Source: Penium margaritaceum
Lineage: Eukaryota; Streptophyta; Zygnematophyceae; Desmidiales; Peniaceae
Length of the DNA: 64,000 nt
Reading direction: 5' to 3'
Assembly: GCA_023375785.1 (NCBI GenBank)
Contig: SZWC01000088.1
Coordinates: forward strand, 157,036 to 221,035
Below the pieces are notes generated by a model. The model had not been told where the DNA came from. It saw only the letters and a program-made list of their open reading frames with translations, and searched no databases. Made by a program: the position numbers and the translations under genes. Below are positions 22,657 to 34,723 of the stretch, piece by piece (position 1 is the stretch's first letter; the number at the start of each line of letters is the position of its first letter).

Positions 22657-23910
22657 TCACTTGGCTAGGACGTGGAAATCCCAAACCCGGGTCTGCTTCG
22701 GAGCTGGACTGAGCTCCAGAATTGCCAGGACCGCCGTCCATACTGCCTCGACGAAATGGTCCAGGGTGGTGAGCCAAGCCGGAGTAGGAGGGAGTGCCCG
22801 AATCCAGAAGTTGACCCTCGGGATGACGCAAAGTCGCAGCAATATCATGGATGCCTGTGCGTCCGGCAAGAGGGGAAACTCCGCCAGGCTGCGGGACTGC
22901 TACAGGAGCCACTCCTGCTGCCAGCTGACCTCAAAGGCTGGGGTTCTGATCGGGAAGCTGAGAAGGACGACTCCCTCCAACGACGCACGGATGCCAACAA
23001 GAGAAGGGGGGATGGCGTCCTGAGAGCGCCGCCAGAGGAGACACTTCTACTTTTTCACGCGGAGACCCTGGTGAGCTGCAGCTACTACGACCGCCTCGTA
23101 GCACTCTCCCAGTGAAGCAGGGGCTGTGACAATCGTGCCGTCGTCCTGGAAGGCACCCATGTAGCCACTTGCCGTCCCAGAGAAGTGGCGCAAGGCCTGC
23201 GAGCCAGCCTCCTGGACGGGAGGCAACGCTAGGTCGAAGATACTGGGCCCATAGGATCGCCCTGCCGGACGCCGCACTGGCTCTTTAGGACTGTGGGAGT
23301 CCGAACACCGAAGAAGAGCAGCTGGGTAGGAGCTAAGTAGAACTAGCGAATGAATGGAATCCAGGAGCCGAAGCTATGGTCACCGACGGCCTCAAATACT
23401 GCTCCGCGCTCCACCTCATTGAAGGCATTCCAGATGTCCAGACGGAGCAACCGGTGGGATGGATGCGCCTGCAAGACAGACCGGACACCCCTGACCAGTA
23501 AGACTGCTCCCTCTGAGACGCCGACTCCAAACTGCAATAGTCGCTGCAATCCTGTCCTTGTCGTGAGCCAGGAGAACCTGTGCTGCCAGGCAGAGCAGAG
23601 CCTCCCTGATCACAATCGGCCGTACTCTTTCCTCCTCCGTGGCTCCCTTCAAAAGAGGGATAAGGCGACTACGACCGAGGAGGAGGGCTACCGTGGTTGG
23701 CTGCTGGCCAGAGAGAATGACAACAAGAATATCCAGCAGTGCATCAGGACCCATGGCCGTGTCCAGGACAAAATCATGAAGCATGTCCGTCACAAGCCCC
23801 TCTGGACCCTCTCCTGATCCCCTAGGGCTGTCCCTCAGGGCCTGGAGGAGCAGATCAGTAGTGAACTCCTCTCGGGTGCTGCGGGCGGCGGGGCGTATGA
23901 CTGCACCCAC
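22657..23910 (-). pseudogene. LINE reverse transcriptase
   Basis: The block 23910-23555 reads SRLIPLLKGATEEERVRPIV, matching RT motifs 1-2 (L-x-P-x-x-K...RPI). After a frame change near 23555 the next block (23549-23343) reads QFGVGVSEGAVLLVRG and LLRLDIWNAFNEVERG, the catalytic motif A with its Asp and the N-A-F signature of LINE RTs. I did not find a clear FADD-type motif C. Further down, 22869-22660 reads MILLRLCVIPRVNFWIRALP, a thumb-region signature in this RT group. It is a broken copy. Confidence 0.8.
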
Positions 23911-24329
23911 TCTGGTGGGAGAAGGGTGGATGGGGGGTGGCGCTCCTGCAAGGCCTGTAGCGTGTCCTGCATACCTGCTGCTGAGGGATGGGACTCAAAC
24001 AAGTACATGGCCCTGGCCGGGTTCACTGCATGGACGAGGGTGACTGCATGCTGGTGTCGGGCCGCTGCCTCCACCTCCTGCTCTTCTGCCGAACGTCTGG
24101 TGAGGTGGCAAGAAGTAAGGGAAGCACGGCGAGTTGGACGGACCTCCATAGCTGCCTTTTCCGCGAGGCCGGCCCAGTCGCCGCCCTCAAAATGACTGCA
24201 GCGCTCGAGTAGTACGTCGGAGATGGAACGAGAGCGGCAACGGCGGAAGCGCTGTCCGCGGGTGCGGTGGGTCTGATGCCTCAGGAAAGCAGAAGCGAAC
24301 ATGTCCTTCCCGGTGAGCTCAGCATCCAT
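23835..24329 (-). pseudogene. LINE linker, helical region before RT
   Basis: An open frame of 164 codons, in the same frame as the RNase H block, starts at the ATG at 24329. It is Arg/Glu/Ala-rich and probably helical (GLAEKAAMEVRPTRRASLTS). It has no motif of its own. Its place between RNase H and RT suggests a linker or a second ORF start. A GTAAG word at 24384-24380 (minus) could be a splice donor, but this is not supported further. Confidence 0.5.
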
Positions 24330-24431
24330 AACCGTCCTTCAGAGAAGAAGATGGAAGTGTAGAAGCAAGAGACAGCGCTTACGCGTAGAGTCGGGAGAAG
24401 AGTGGGGATGCACGGCCCAGCAACAAAGGCA

Positions 24432-25046
24432 CTAAAAAATGGCCTCGTCTGTGCGGAGAGCCTCGCCGCCGCATCGCGGCGGCGAGGCTCTCCGCACAGA
24501 CGTGGGTAAACCGTAGGCGCTGAGAATAATGCAGATGGGGATGGCTCCTAGCACAGCCAGCTGATGCACTGCAGCTCTCATTGCCAGGTGGAGGCCGAGG
24601 TGCAGGACCACGTACTCCGGCTGGTTGTTGGTCACGGTGTCTGGGAGGTGCTCAACAGCGGAGAGAAGTGGCACGCCGTCTGAGGTGTAGAGGACTCCCC
24701 CATTCCCTCCTCCGAGACTCCCAATTATCTCTGCATCCCCGTCGAAGAAGACCCAGAAAGGACGGACCAGATCCAGCTCCTGCCGGGACTTGGGTGCTCG
24801 GGCCACCAACGCGGGAGTGGGAGCAGGAGCAGACTGCACAACGTCGCTTGGCACTATGGCGATGCTTGACGCGGCTGCAGCACCGGGCCGACGATATGTG
24901 CGCAGAGGCTGCTGGACACCGGCGGGCCTAGTGTGGGTGGCTACTGCAGTGATGCCCCGCAACGAAAGAGGACATCCTGAATGCCGCCCCGAAGGCAAGT
25001 GGCCAGGAATTCGGGGCTGATCACCTGCCCCCCTCCCCCCCCCCAC
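24432..25046 (-). pseudogene. LINE RNase H domain, truncated
   Basis: The minus-strand frame reads RPFWVFFDGDAEIIGSLGGG, then DTVTNNQPEYVVLHLGLHLA. These are the first Asp, the glycine-rich turn and the TNNxxEY glutamate motif of RNase HI. The third catalytic site, usually GDS, appears here as GAI. The domain stops soon after, because the next bases form the 55-bp hairpin at 24447-24501 and a stop follows at 24432. RNase H in retrotransposons removes the RNA strand from the RNA-DNA hybrid. This copy is not functional. Confidence 0.75.
24447..24501. repeat. Perfect 26-bp hairpin with 3-nt loop
   Basis: Arms 24447-24472 and 24476-24501 are exact reverse complements around ATC. The inner part is (GCC/GGC)-rich. 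It replaces the C-terminal half of the LINE RNase H. The perfect arms beside decayed coding sequence mean that the hairpin is young. Confidence 0.95.
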
Positions 25047-25254
25047 CCCTGCTGCGGGCAGAGGGACAAAGGGGAGGATGGGTGAAGGAGGGAAGGGGTG
25101 GAGAAAGGAGAGGGCCGGGGTGCCGGAGAAGTCCGCATGCCATCAACACCACCCGAGGTGGCATGACCACCCACGGAGATGGGGGCAAGGCGACGGGGAG
25201 GAAGAGAAAGTGGCATGCCCCGGAGGAGGACCGGATCTCCTGGGGCAGGGTCCG

Positions 25255-26140
25255 TCAAAAACAACAGCGGCAAGGAGAAGGAGGAGAGGTCTCGATCAAG
25301 AGAGAGAGCGATGGCGCAGAGTCCGGAATGCTGCGCCGGGTAGAGGAAGCGGTGGGAGAGGAGATGGTGGAGGTGGCGCCTGCGCTCCACGGCAGAGCGC
25401 TGCAGACACGGGGACGGCGTCGGTGCCGATGTGGGGCAGGAAACAGGAGGGGAGCTCCCTCTGTGACTCCGCTACGAGGTGAGGTGGCTCTCATGGAGTG
25501 TTGCTGCTGAAGGAGGTCCTGCTGTTGAAGCTGCAGATGAAGCTGCTGCTGTTGCCACTGCTGCTCCTGCTTGAGCAATGGTGCCTGCTGCTGCTGTTAT
25601 GGTGGGGGTCCTCCCGGTTGGTGTTGACCAGACCTGCGGCTGGGGCAGCTGTGAGGAGGGCTGGCGCTGCAGCTGCGGCTGCCGCCCGGGTGGTTGCTGT
25701 AGCCTCTGCCGGTGTTGGGGCTGCTGCTGCTGCTGCTGCTGCCGGTATTGGAGCTGTTTCTGCCTCTGCTGCTACGGCTGCGGCTGCTGCTGCTGTGGAT
25801 GCTGCTCCAAAGGCCGGTGTCGCTGCACCAGCCCCGTTGCTTGGGTTGGTACTGGAGGAGGAGTGGCCGCGGCCTGAGAAGGTGCCGCTGCCACAGCCAA
25901 AACCGGCACGTGGGACGGAGCTGCTGAACCGGGCTGCCCGCGGTCAAGAGCTGCGCGGATGGCACCCAGCGCCATCCGCGCGTTCTTGCTGGAGGAGCCG
26001 GTCCTCCAAGCGGGCCTACCCAGCAATCAGGGTTTGGAGTAGAGCCTGAAGGTCCGGGTGCAGGGGGCCGGTTGCGCCTGGGGAGCAGCGTCCCGCGCTG
26101 AAGCTGCAGTGGTGAGGGCCACATGGAGGACCTCACAGTG
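25255..26140 (-). pseudogene. LINE 5' low-complexity region with CAG/CTG repeats
   Basis: GC-rich, with many CTG/GCT repeats on the plus strand (for example 25726-25741). On the minus strand one frame gives Gln-rich strings (QQQQLHLQLQQQ) and Ser/Pro/Arg-rich strings; another gives Ala/Pro-rich strings with ARMALGAIRAALDRG. It is probably the N-terminal ORF of the LINE, but the right frame cannot be fixed, and no domain is visible. The plus-strand Leu-rich open frame here is a by-product of the same repeats. Confidence 0.45.
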
Positions 26141-26204
26141 AAAGTGAAAGTGAATGTGGGAGGGCGGGAGGGAAGTGAAGGGAAGGGGGTGTATGTGGTG
26201 AGTG

Positions 26205-27060
26205 TATGGGAGCTTCCAGGACATATACATACTCCACATACCTAAAAGAGCACCATCCAAGTTTTCATGTTACTTAAGCAGCACCCCCCATACACTCACC
26301 ACATGCAACCCCCTCCCTCCCAAATTCATTTGCACATATGAATCACAGCATTATACACTAGTATACATTAAGCACCAATCTCCCCATACACTCCCTCCAT
26401 ATACTCTCTACATACACCCCCTCCCCCTCACTTCCCTCCTTCCACATTCACCTGCACATCTGAATCAAATAATTATACACTAGTGTACATCTAACACCCA
26501 TCTCCACATATGGGAAGAGTGTGTATGTAGCACCCATCTCCACATACACTCTCCCTACACCCACCATGTATAGCCCCTCTCCGCCCCCACATTTACTTGC
26601 ACATCTAAATCACAACATTTTACACTAGTGTACATTAAGCACCCATCACCACATACACTCCCCACATACACCCACCATGTAGAACCTCCCTGTACCCACA
26701 TTCACTCACTTGCACATGTAATCATAGCATTATATACTAGTGAACATGTAGTACCTTTCTCCACATACACTCCCTCCATAAACTCACCATATACAACCCC
26801 TCCCTTCAGTTACACACCTGAATCACATCATTATACACTAATGTAAGATTCTCATCCATCCCCTCATACACTCACCATGTAGCCCCCCCCTCCCCCTCCA
26901 ACATTAACTTGCACATCTGAAGAAAAACATTATACACCATTGTACGTATAGCACCCATCTCCACATGCTCACTCTACACACTTACCGTATACTAACACTC
27001 CATGTCAGAAACTTCATGTAACCTTCATGCATCATCATACTGAACTATACACCCATATGA
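26205..27060 (+). repeat. AC-rich minisatellite, about 100-145 bp units
   Basis: At least seven imperfect units carry TTATACACTAGTGTACAT-like words near 26351, 26473, 26618, 26730, 26831, 26930 and 27044. Each is followed by a CACCCATCTCCACATACACTC-like block and a CACCATGTA block. The strand bias and the CACATACAC word are shared with the satellite at 8494-9400, but the rest of the unit differs. Confidence 0.8.
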
Positions 27061-27928
27061 TGGTGTACAAAATGACCCTGGTTAACCATACCTTGACTAT
27101 AGCGGGGAGAGAGGATGTGATGGTGGCACGAGAGGAGGTGTTGATGTGGGAGAGAGGTGACGGTGGAGAGCAGGACCGGGAAGCCAATAACCTGGTAGGT
27201 AGAGGAGACAAGAGAGGTCATAGAAGATGAATGTGAAGATCAGAGGTTGCAACCACTAAGTCCGAACACCAAGTTGGGAAAGCCAGCCATAGAAGAGCAA
27301 TTTGAATGCCTTTTCACGAGCTGCATCCACAGTGTTGCTGAGGCTCAAGATTAAGAGAAGTGGTTCTCTGAGCGGCGTACAATGGAGGGCGACCTAGCAG
27401 ATACAGAGCAGGTGTTCGGGTGAGGGGTGGCAGGCATAGTGGATGCAGAGGTGATAGGAGCAAGAGGTACAAGAGGAGGCGCATTAAGCCCATCGGCAGC
27501 TGTACGGACATGGCCGACCAAAGCAGGATCGGCAGGCTCAGGCAGCGACCGTGGAGGGTGAGACACCCTTGCAGAATACAATGGCTGGGTGGAGCATATC
27601 AAGGATGGGGGGACTAGCGGCAGGAATGGTGGCCCATAGCCAAGTATGCACCTTGGGTTGGGAGCAGGAGGCAACACTTCCCAGCCAGTGGCAACTCAAG
27701 TTAATGAGGAATCATTGGCAAGTGCAGTGGAAGAGGCACTCCTGCAATGGTTGCTCCTAGGGACACCAGTGGAGGGCTGGAAATCTGCATGGGCATTCAG
27801 GACTACTATGCCTGGGCGACCATAATAGGGGATGCCAGCAGAGGACCAAGGAGCAAGGAGGATGACCAGAGGTGGTGTTCAAAAATTGTTGCAGCAAGCT
27901 TGGAAATGTGTTGGTGGCTTGTCAAACA
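27061..27928. other. No gene recognised
   Basis: G-rich on the plus strand up to about 27760, with GAGGTGATAGGAGCAAGAGG-like purine stretches. A minus-strand frame of 108 codons (27351-27677) is Pro/Ser-rich and has no domain. The stretch ends at the LTR of element B. Confidence 0.4.
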
Positions 27929-28571
27929 TGTATGTCCCTTCTTCAGTTTTGTGGGACGGATCAGGAATGCTCTGCTCCTTTTGACGGTATGCACCCTGAA
28001 TTTCTTGTAAGGTGACCCACTTATGCTCTGCATTGTGTGACATATGACCTATGGATGCACCATGTGGGTGAATGGTCAACTTGGCCCTTCTGTTCATTTG
28101 GCCAAGTGATAAGTCATAAGTTTGAACCTGGCCCCATGCACATCTTGGTTGTGGATGAAGCTTCCAAGAAAGGAAATATGTAGCTTCTTAGAAGCTACAC
28201 TTGTAGTCTGCCACCTTGGCACTGCTATGCTTATGTGGCAAGCTCACAGTGCAAGTCAATTGGTGATTTGGCTGGCTCAAGCCATTTTTTAGGAATGTGC
28301 TTTTGAGTTGTGGGAGTGGACAGTCATGTACAAATACATTTCTATTGCATGCTGATTAATCCTTACTTGATACTCTCTTGCGTGTCAATGACTTGATCTC
28401 TTCTTGAGTTATTATTCTATGGTGTTAGTACTCTTGAAGGCAGAGTCTATGATTGATTAGGATTAGGTTACACAATAGACACACATGTAAAGGAGAAAGG
28501 TGCAAGAACCTTTGTGAGCCTTTTTGTTTCACAGCTTTGCTGCTAGAGGTTTATTAGCTCAATAGCTTGCA
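27929..28571 (+). repeat. 5' LTR of copia element B (LTR family 1)
   Basis: About 643 bp, TGTATGTCCC to AATAGCTTGCA. It is similar over its length to 3064-3697 and 37888-38527. It is followed by GGTTATGGGCTCA (28575-28587), a slightly changed anticodon-arm primer site. Confidence 0.8.
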
Positions 28572-31156
28572 GACGGTTATGGGCTCATACCTCTTGTTAA
28601 GAAGACCCGCACATGCAACCGTGAAGTCAAAAGCAGTGAGAGTGCATTCGATGTCACCCAACCTCTTTCTTTGCGGGTTGAAATCAGGTCAATGGTAGTG
28701 CAACGGATTTCAACCTTTCCTTCTTAAGAGCCGACATGAGAGTACATCCCCATACATCAGCCTACATCTGCTTTCAACGAACGAAGTGAATAGGGCAAGC
28801 AGTTGTCCCTGTTGAACCACAGCCTATGTTGGCCTCAAACACATGTGCATCACATCAACAACAGGTGCATTAGTAGTTACACGCGTATTTTTAGAAATAG
28901 CAGGAACAAGGAAACCAGAGAACCACACTCTAGACCTCAAGTTTAATGGATCGGGGTTTTCTCTCTTGAGGTGGTACTTCAAAATCATGAGGGATGATAT
29001 AGACTTTCTAGGATGCTTCAATGGAACTATTCCATACCAAAAAAGGAGGATTATGATCTTATGGCATGAGTCAATCTCAACAAAACAGACCTCAACAGTC
29101 TTGTGTCCTCCGTATAACCCTCATTCCTTTCACACATCAACGGTTGCACAGTGGCAGTCATAGCAACCATCTCTTAAAATTACAGAATCTCAATAGCATG
29201 AGGTTGGGTGAAGGGGAGGATGTATCCACCTTTCTATATAAGTTTGAGACACTCCTAAAGCAAGCAATCCGAATGGGATGGAACATAGAATACGATATAC
29301 ATGCCGTGATCTTGCTGTTGATACTGCTGGAGAGCTGGGGTCCAATGATCATAGTGATTGGAAGGGGAAATTATGAGTGAGTTTCCTACATCAATGTCTC
29401 AGAGAAATTTTACTATACCAATGTCTTGGAGAAAGTGACCATGTGTCAACATAGTAGTAAAGCAAACATGGCTACCTTGTTCGCACAAAGCAATGGTACC
29501 TTCCACATTACCTCCTCCTCTGGCTACAAGGGAAAGAATAGTGTAGAAAACAGGGATAGGGGTCCAAAGTACCAAGGAAAATTCCTCAATTAAAGGAAGG
29601 CCATCCATTGGGGTTGCTGGTGCAGCACATCCAAGAAGGAAGGAGGAGATGGCAATGGAAAGAGAGGGGAAAAGGATGGGAAGGATCCCAACAACTCAAT
29701 GGCGGAGTGCGCCTCCAACAAAGGGAGGGTGATATTCAGGCCAAGGATGTATGGCATCGACACCAGTGAGCACACCACACACGAGAAGAGTAATTTAATT
29801 TTTCTTGCTATATGCAAAAAGAACTTCAAATTCGCCAATGGCAAGGTTGAGGCAGCTGAGGAGATTGACAACAAACTGGTCACAGTGGATGTCAACGGTA
29901 CAAAGTCACATTTCATGCTTAAGTGGGCGGTATATTTGTCCTCTTTAACAATCTACCTACTCTCAATCGCTAATATCGCTAATCGTAGCATTGCAGTGGA
30001 ATTTACAGAAAAAAGAGAGAGTGATTGTCTCTACAAAGGACATCGACATCTCCTACTCTGCCAAGAAAGCTGATTTCCATTTCCCTTGCACTGTTTGAAT
30101 CTATGTCGTGTAAACCAAGATGATAGAATCGAAGGCTAAATCTTCAGTGGAGAGTGATGGTGCAAAGAGCGGTAATGGAGAGTCTGATGATGAAGGAAAT
30201 TCTACAGCAGAAGAAGCAGTGATAGTTGACGAACCGGCAGAAGAACTGCAAGCAAAAGTAGTCACTAGGGCTGATCATTCCAGCCAACACACTTTCTATA
30301 AGAACCTTTCGTACAGGCTCTTTGGGCACGTAGCTCAATGCACATCTGTTCTCATGGTACAGCAGGAGCTAGTGCGTGGGATGGAGCAAGAAGAAGAGGC
30401 AAAAGAAGAACCAACAACTTGTGTGAGCCGTGCCTTCAGTGAAAGGCCAATAAGATAGCCTTCACACACAGTTATACGCATGCTTTTACGCCTCTTAACC
30501 TCATCAACTTTGATTTATGTGTTCCCTTATGCACATCATCCAATGGATGTAGTAGATGTTTCCTCACTTGACTTTCTTCAGAAGAAATTTCAGGTCAGGA
30601 AGAGTGGTTTACCCTCCTTGAGGAGGATGGCAAAGCACCAGCACATTGGCAAGTGCATGGGTTGGGTGATGCGATAGGGAGAGGAGCTGGTGAAGATGAC
30701 GCAGAGGAATAAAAATCTGACCTTGACATGTCTGACACTCCTGACCATGAGGATAACCCTCACCTATCATTGACAAAAAAACAGACTTGCGTCCTCCAAA
30801 GTAGTAGCAGCAGTCTGCAGGTCCAAGGAGCAGTTCACTCCTCAAAGTGCCTCCATAGCATTATGAAGTAGATGAGGGTGAATGGACAAGCTTAAACTGC
30901 TCATTATTGGTTCAAGAGGAGCAAACTTTTGTCTCAGATGCACTCACTCAACTTGAAAAAGCTGAGTGGAACAAACAAATGCGCAGTGAAGTCAATTTGA
31001 TTGAGTAGACTAGGACATGAGAGATGATGTACAGAACTCCAAGTTCACTTGGTGGGGACCAAGTGGGTGCTAACAGCAAACAGGAAACAAGATGGAAAGA
31101 TAGAAAAGTACCAGACTTGAGTGGTCGCAAAGGAGTTACGTTAATGCCCCGGCGTA

Positions 31157-32374
31157 GTGTATGATGCGACCTTTGTTCCTGTGGTGACCGTTGCCTCCAT
31201 CCGATCAATGTTTTCCATTATTGCTACTAAAAACATGGAATTCCATCACATGGATGTCGAGACAGCCTCTTTATACGACAGAATTAACAAGGAGGTGTTG
31301 ACGGAGGTGCTGGAGGGGGTTGATGCTGCTGAGGGTAAGATATGCAGATTGGTGAAAGCACTCTACAGGCTGACACAATCCGAGGACTTTGGTAACAGGA
31401 TACCTATGGAAAAGGATTCCTTTATGCACTGCAAAAATAGCCCTAGCATGTACGTGCATGAGAGAAAACAGGGGAACATGTTGCTTGCTTTTTCTGTTGA
31501 TGACCTGATCCTTTGTTCTTCCTCAAAAGAGCCACTAGATGATGTCGAGAGGCAGCTGAGCAGCTGATTGAAGATGAAGGACATTGGTCCTCTCAACCAC
31601 TATCTTGGAATCCCCATCAATCATGACATAGCATGAGGTACAATCAGCCAGTACCACCAAAAGTAAATCAACATCATCTTCAAGCATTATGACGTGGCAG
31701 ATTTGAGCCTACCAGCACACCCATGAGCTCAGAGTGCAAGCTCTCCACCTCAAGTTCCCCATCCAACAAAGCACAGAATACATACATGCTCGAAATTCCA
31801 TATCAGACTGCAGTGGGAAGTTTAATGAAGGCCATGGTCACCACCCAACCAGATACAGCCGTTGGACGGGTGAGCCGGCTAGTGACCAACCCTGGTAAAA
31901 GAGTACTAGCAGGCTGCCAAGTGCATAATGTGCTACCTGAAGGGGACGTGACTTGTCGGCATCCAGTTTGGAGGCCTCGCTGGATTCGAGGAACTATGTC
32001 TCATGTGGTACACTGGTGTTGATTGGAGTGGCATGATACATGACAAAACATCCGCCTCGGGCTTTGTGTGCATGCTACATGGACATGCTGTCACTTGGGC
32101 AAGTCGCAAGCAGGACGGCATCTCTCTGTGAACAATGGAAGCCGAGTACATCACCTTGGCTGGGGTGTAAAGAGATGCACTGACTATGAAACTTGCTATG
32201 TGAGATGGGGACTCTATAGGCAATGACAATAATCATCAAGATTGAGCACCATTGAAATGTCCACGAACCCAGTCCTTGCCATACGCACACATCATATTGG
32301 AATCAGCTATAACTATGCTCAGGACTTTGTCACGAAGAAGACATTGGAGCTTGACTATGTTGGTACCAAGCTAA
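31157..32374 (+). pseudogene. Copia B RT and RNase H region (fossil)
   Basis: The RT pieces read FVPVVTVASIRSMFSII, MEFHHMDVETASLYD and LAFSVDDLILCSSS (the catalytic DD). RNase H pieces follow, ending in ELDYVGTKL at 32346-32372. The same motifs, in the same order, are in element A at 9974-11490. It is broken. Confidence 0.8.
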
Positions 32375-33100
32375 TGTTAGAACTAGTTGGTGTAGGGGCA
32401 CCCTCAGGGATTCTTAGATCTCACTGGTTCACGCTAGAAATGTTTGGGACAGCCAGCGGACACCAATGGTAAAGAGTGTGGAGAACAAGGATAACGGATG
32501 TGAGTGGACATAACACGTCGCATTTAGGAGAACTGAATCGAAACACGTTTTTGTTACTTGAAATAGTAAGATTATATCAGATCATAATAGAATCTGATCT
32601 AAGCTTTCCAACGCATCCAAGCACGCCCCAATTGGAGCAGTAGAGCCCCTGCCATGGCCATCGAAGTAACCCTTGGTGGAGCCGTCCATCTTGTGTTGTA
32701 CGCTAGGCAACGGGAGGCGCTTCGACGGTGATCCATCAAAGCGTATTTCCTTGCCCAGAAGTCAAGGAGAAGTTCACCCTAGTTAAGGAGAGTCCTCTAG
32801 TTACTTCCTTTATGGCCCTAGTGCATTTGGGGCTCATTGGAGACGAACTCGGATCACTGGGGGTGGATTATCCCGCCACCCATGGCAGGTACAAGATTCC
32901 ACCCACCCAACACCCGAATTTTGGACTAGGCTAACTTTCTGAGTACTCACTCAAATCGAGCGATTCAGAACTTGATCGTGCATGGAAAAATCCAAAACAT
33001 CCAAATCTAAATTCAGATTACCGTGTTTGACCACTCCTTTTTGGTCAAACCAGGGAGTACAATCAACGACACTCATGGCAAGGAGCACTCCATGTCAACA
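32375..33100 (-). repeat. 3' LTR of element C (LTR family 2)
   Basis: 726 bp, starting TGTTAG and ending TCAACA on the plus strand, so TG...CA on either strand. It is similar along its length to 39818-40548 and, over the shared part, to 37324-37816. Confidence 0.85.
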
Positions 33101-33273
33101 ATCTCCCCCTTGCACCGTAGCCTTAATACCCTGTCCTTAGAACCTGTAGCATTTCAAACCTCACAGTGCAGACCAAGCTTCATGCATATCACGTCGTGCC
33201 TGTCCTTGGGCTGTGCCTTGGTCATGGCTTCGGCGAACATATGCCTAGTGCCACAATGCACAATAGCTGCGTC

Positions 33274-34723
33274 TCACTTTGCCACCAAGTCTCGCGCATA
33301 GTGATGCCGAAGCTCGATGTGCTTGGTCCGCCTGTGCAGCACCGGATTCTGGCTGAGGCTGATGGGACTCATGTTGTCCATATTGAGTACCTTCAGCCTC
33401 CTTTGTTGCACCCCGATCTCCTTTAGCAGCCGTGGCAACCACACCACCTCCTTTTCGGCTTTCACAAGTGCGATGTACTCCGCTTTGGTGCTGGACAGTA
33501 CCACACAATCTTGCTTCCTACTTGTCCATGAAACTGCTGCACCGCCAAGCACAAACACGTACCCCGGCGTTGATTTTCTGTCATCACCAGCCCAGTTGGC
33601 ATCGGAGTAGCCAACCAACTCCAAAGAGTCGTCATGCGCTCCCCATCCAAATACAAATCGCGGCTGTTTTGTCGCCTTGAGGTAGCGGAGGATCCGCTTC
33701 ACCCCTTGCCAATGCAACGGCCCTGGGTCAGCAATATATCGGCTCACTTGGCCCTCCGCAAAGGCCAAGTTGGATCACGTTGCCACCATGACGTACATGA
33801 TGCTCCTCACTACGGACTGGTACGGTACACCTGCCATCTCCTCCTTCTCCTCATCCGTGCTCGGCCCCATGCTCGAGCTCAGCGCACACGTAGTGCTCAT
33901 GGGTGTGCCAATGGGGTTGCACTCCTCCATGTTGTAGCGGCGGAGCACTTCTTGCACATACTTTGCCTGCCCCATCTCCAGCGTGCGTGCCTTGTGGTCC
34001 CGCCTGATGGCGTCGCCGAGGTAATACTCGAGCTCGTCCATGTTCGTCATTCTGAACCGACCCCCCAGCTGCCGCTTCAGATTCACCAATTCCTCCATGT
34101 CCGATGACACAAGGATGGGTTCATCCACATAAAGAACCACGATCTGGTACAACCCCGGCTGCTTCCACATGTACACGCTGTGATCCGTGCTTGAAGCCAA
34201 GCTCGGCCATGAAGCTATCCATTTTCAGGTACTACATGAGTGGCTCTTGCTTCAATCCATAAAGCGCCTTGCGAAGCCAACACACCTTCCGCGACGGTGC
34301 ATCCACCCCCTCCTGCACCTCCATGAGGACCTCCTTGTCCAGGTCGTTGTTGAGGATTGTAGTTTTCTCGTCCATTTGGTGGACTTCATAGTCGCGCGCC
34401 GCCGCTACAGAGAGGATGGTGTGGATAGAGGTAAACGTTTCCACTATGAAGGTCTCATCATAATGTTCACCCTTCCGCTGGGTGTACCCCTTCGCCACCA
34501 GCCACGCGTTGTACCGATCCACCTTCCCCTCCTTGGTCAGTTTCTTCTTGAAGATCCACTTAGAGCCAATAAATTTTGCGTCCTCCGGCCTGTCGATCAG
34601 TTGCCAAGTAGCATTCTCTTCATGGGAGGCGAGCTCAAATTCTATAGCTCCCTCCCACTCAGCCCCATCCTTCCATTGCAATGCCTCCTTGACAGTCTTG
34701 GATACCTCTTGCACAAAGAACAC
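33274..34723 (-). pseudogene. Copia C RT and RNase H region (fossil)
   Basis: On the minus strand the RT reads ENATWQLIDRPEDA and IGSKWIFKKKLTKEG, then VVLYVDEPILVSSD, where the usual DD is changed, and GMPMSTTCALSSS-like sequence. RNase H reads GYSDANWAGDDRKS, STKAEYIALVKAEKE and NPVLHRRTKHIELRHHYARD. It is the closest in kind to element D. It is broken. Confidence 0.85.

Larger units (their letters stand above)
21270..26140 (-). mobile_element. LINE with RNase H, RT and restriction-like endonuclease (decayed)
   Basis: Non-LTR retrotransposon on the minus strand. Reading 5' to 3' (high to low coordinates): a GC-rich Gln/Ser/Pro/Ala low-complexity start (26140-25255), RNase H (25046-24500), a helical stretch (24329-23920), RT (23910-22660), a CCHC-like knuckle (about 22330-22270), a PD-D type endonuclease (22160-21770) and an A-rich tail at 21300-21270. 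RT, knuckle and RLE in this order are the hallmark of R2/NeSL-like LINEs. RNase H ahead of the RT is unusual. There are frame changes near 23555 and 21775 and two in-frame TAG codons near 22358 and 22260, so it is dead. It is GC-rich compared with its surroundings. Confidence 0.8.
27929..32374 (+). mobile_element. Copia LTR retrotransposon B (fossil), main part
   Basis: Ty1/copia element of the same family as A: 5' LTR, leader with a few CATCAGCCT units, gag (28930-29400), protease/pre-integrase region (29699-30060), a much reduced integrase (30290-30640), RT (31157-31620) and RNase H (31720-32374). It ends inside RNase H, where element C begins. Its 3' LTR is probably the copy at 37888-38527. 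It is broken in many places and is old. Confidence 0.8.

Noticed and set aside
24380-24434. Intron between the RNase H and linker parts of the LINE
   Set aside because: A GTAAG word exists, but no matching acceptor with continuing frame was found, and LINEs are rarely spliced.
25498-26049. 183-codon plus-strand open frame, Leu/Ala-rich
   Set aside because: It comes from CTG/GCT repeats on the strand opposite the LINE, with no domain.
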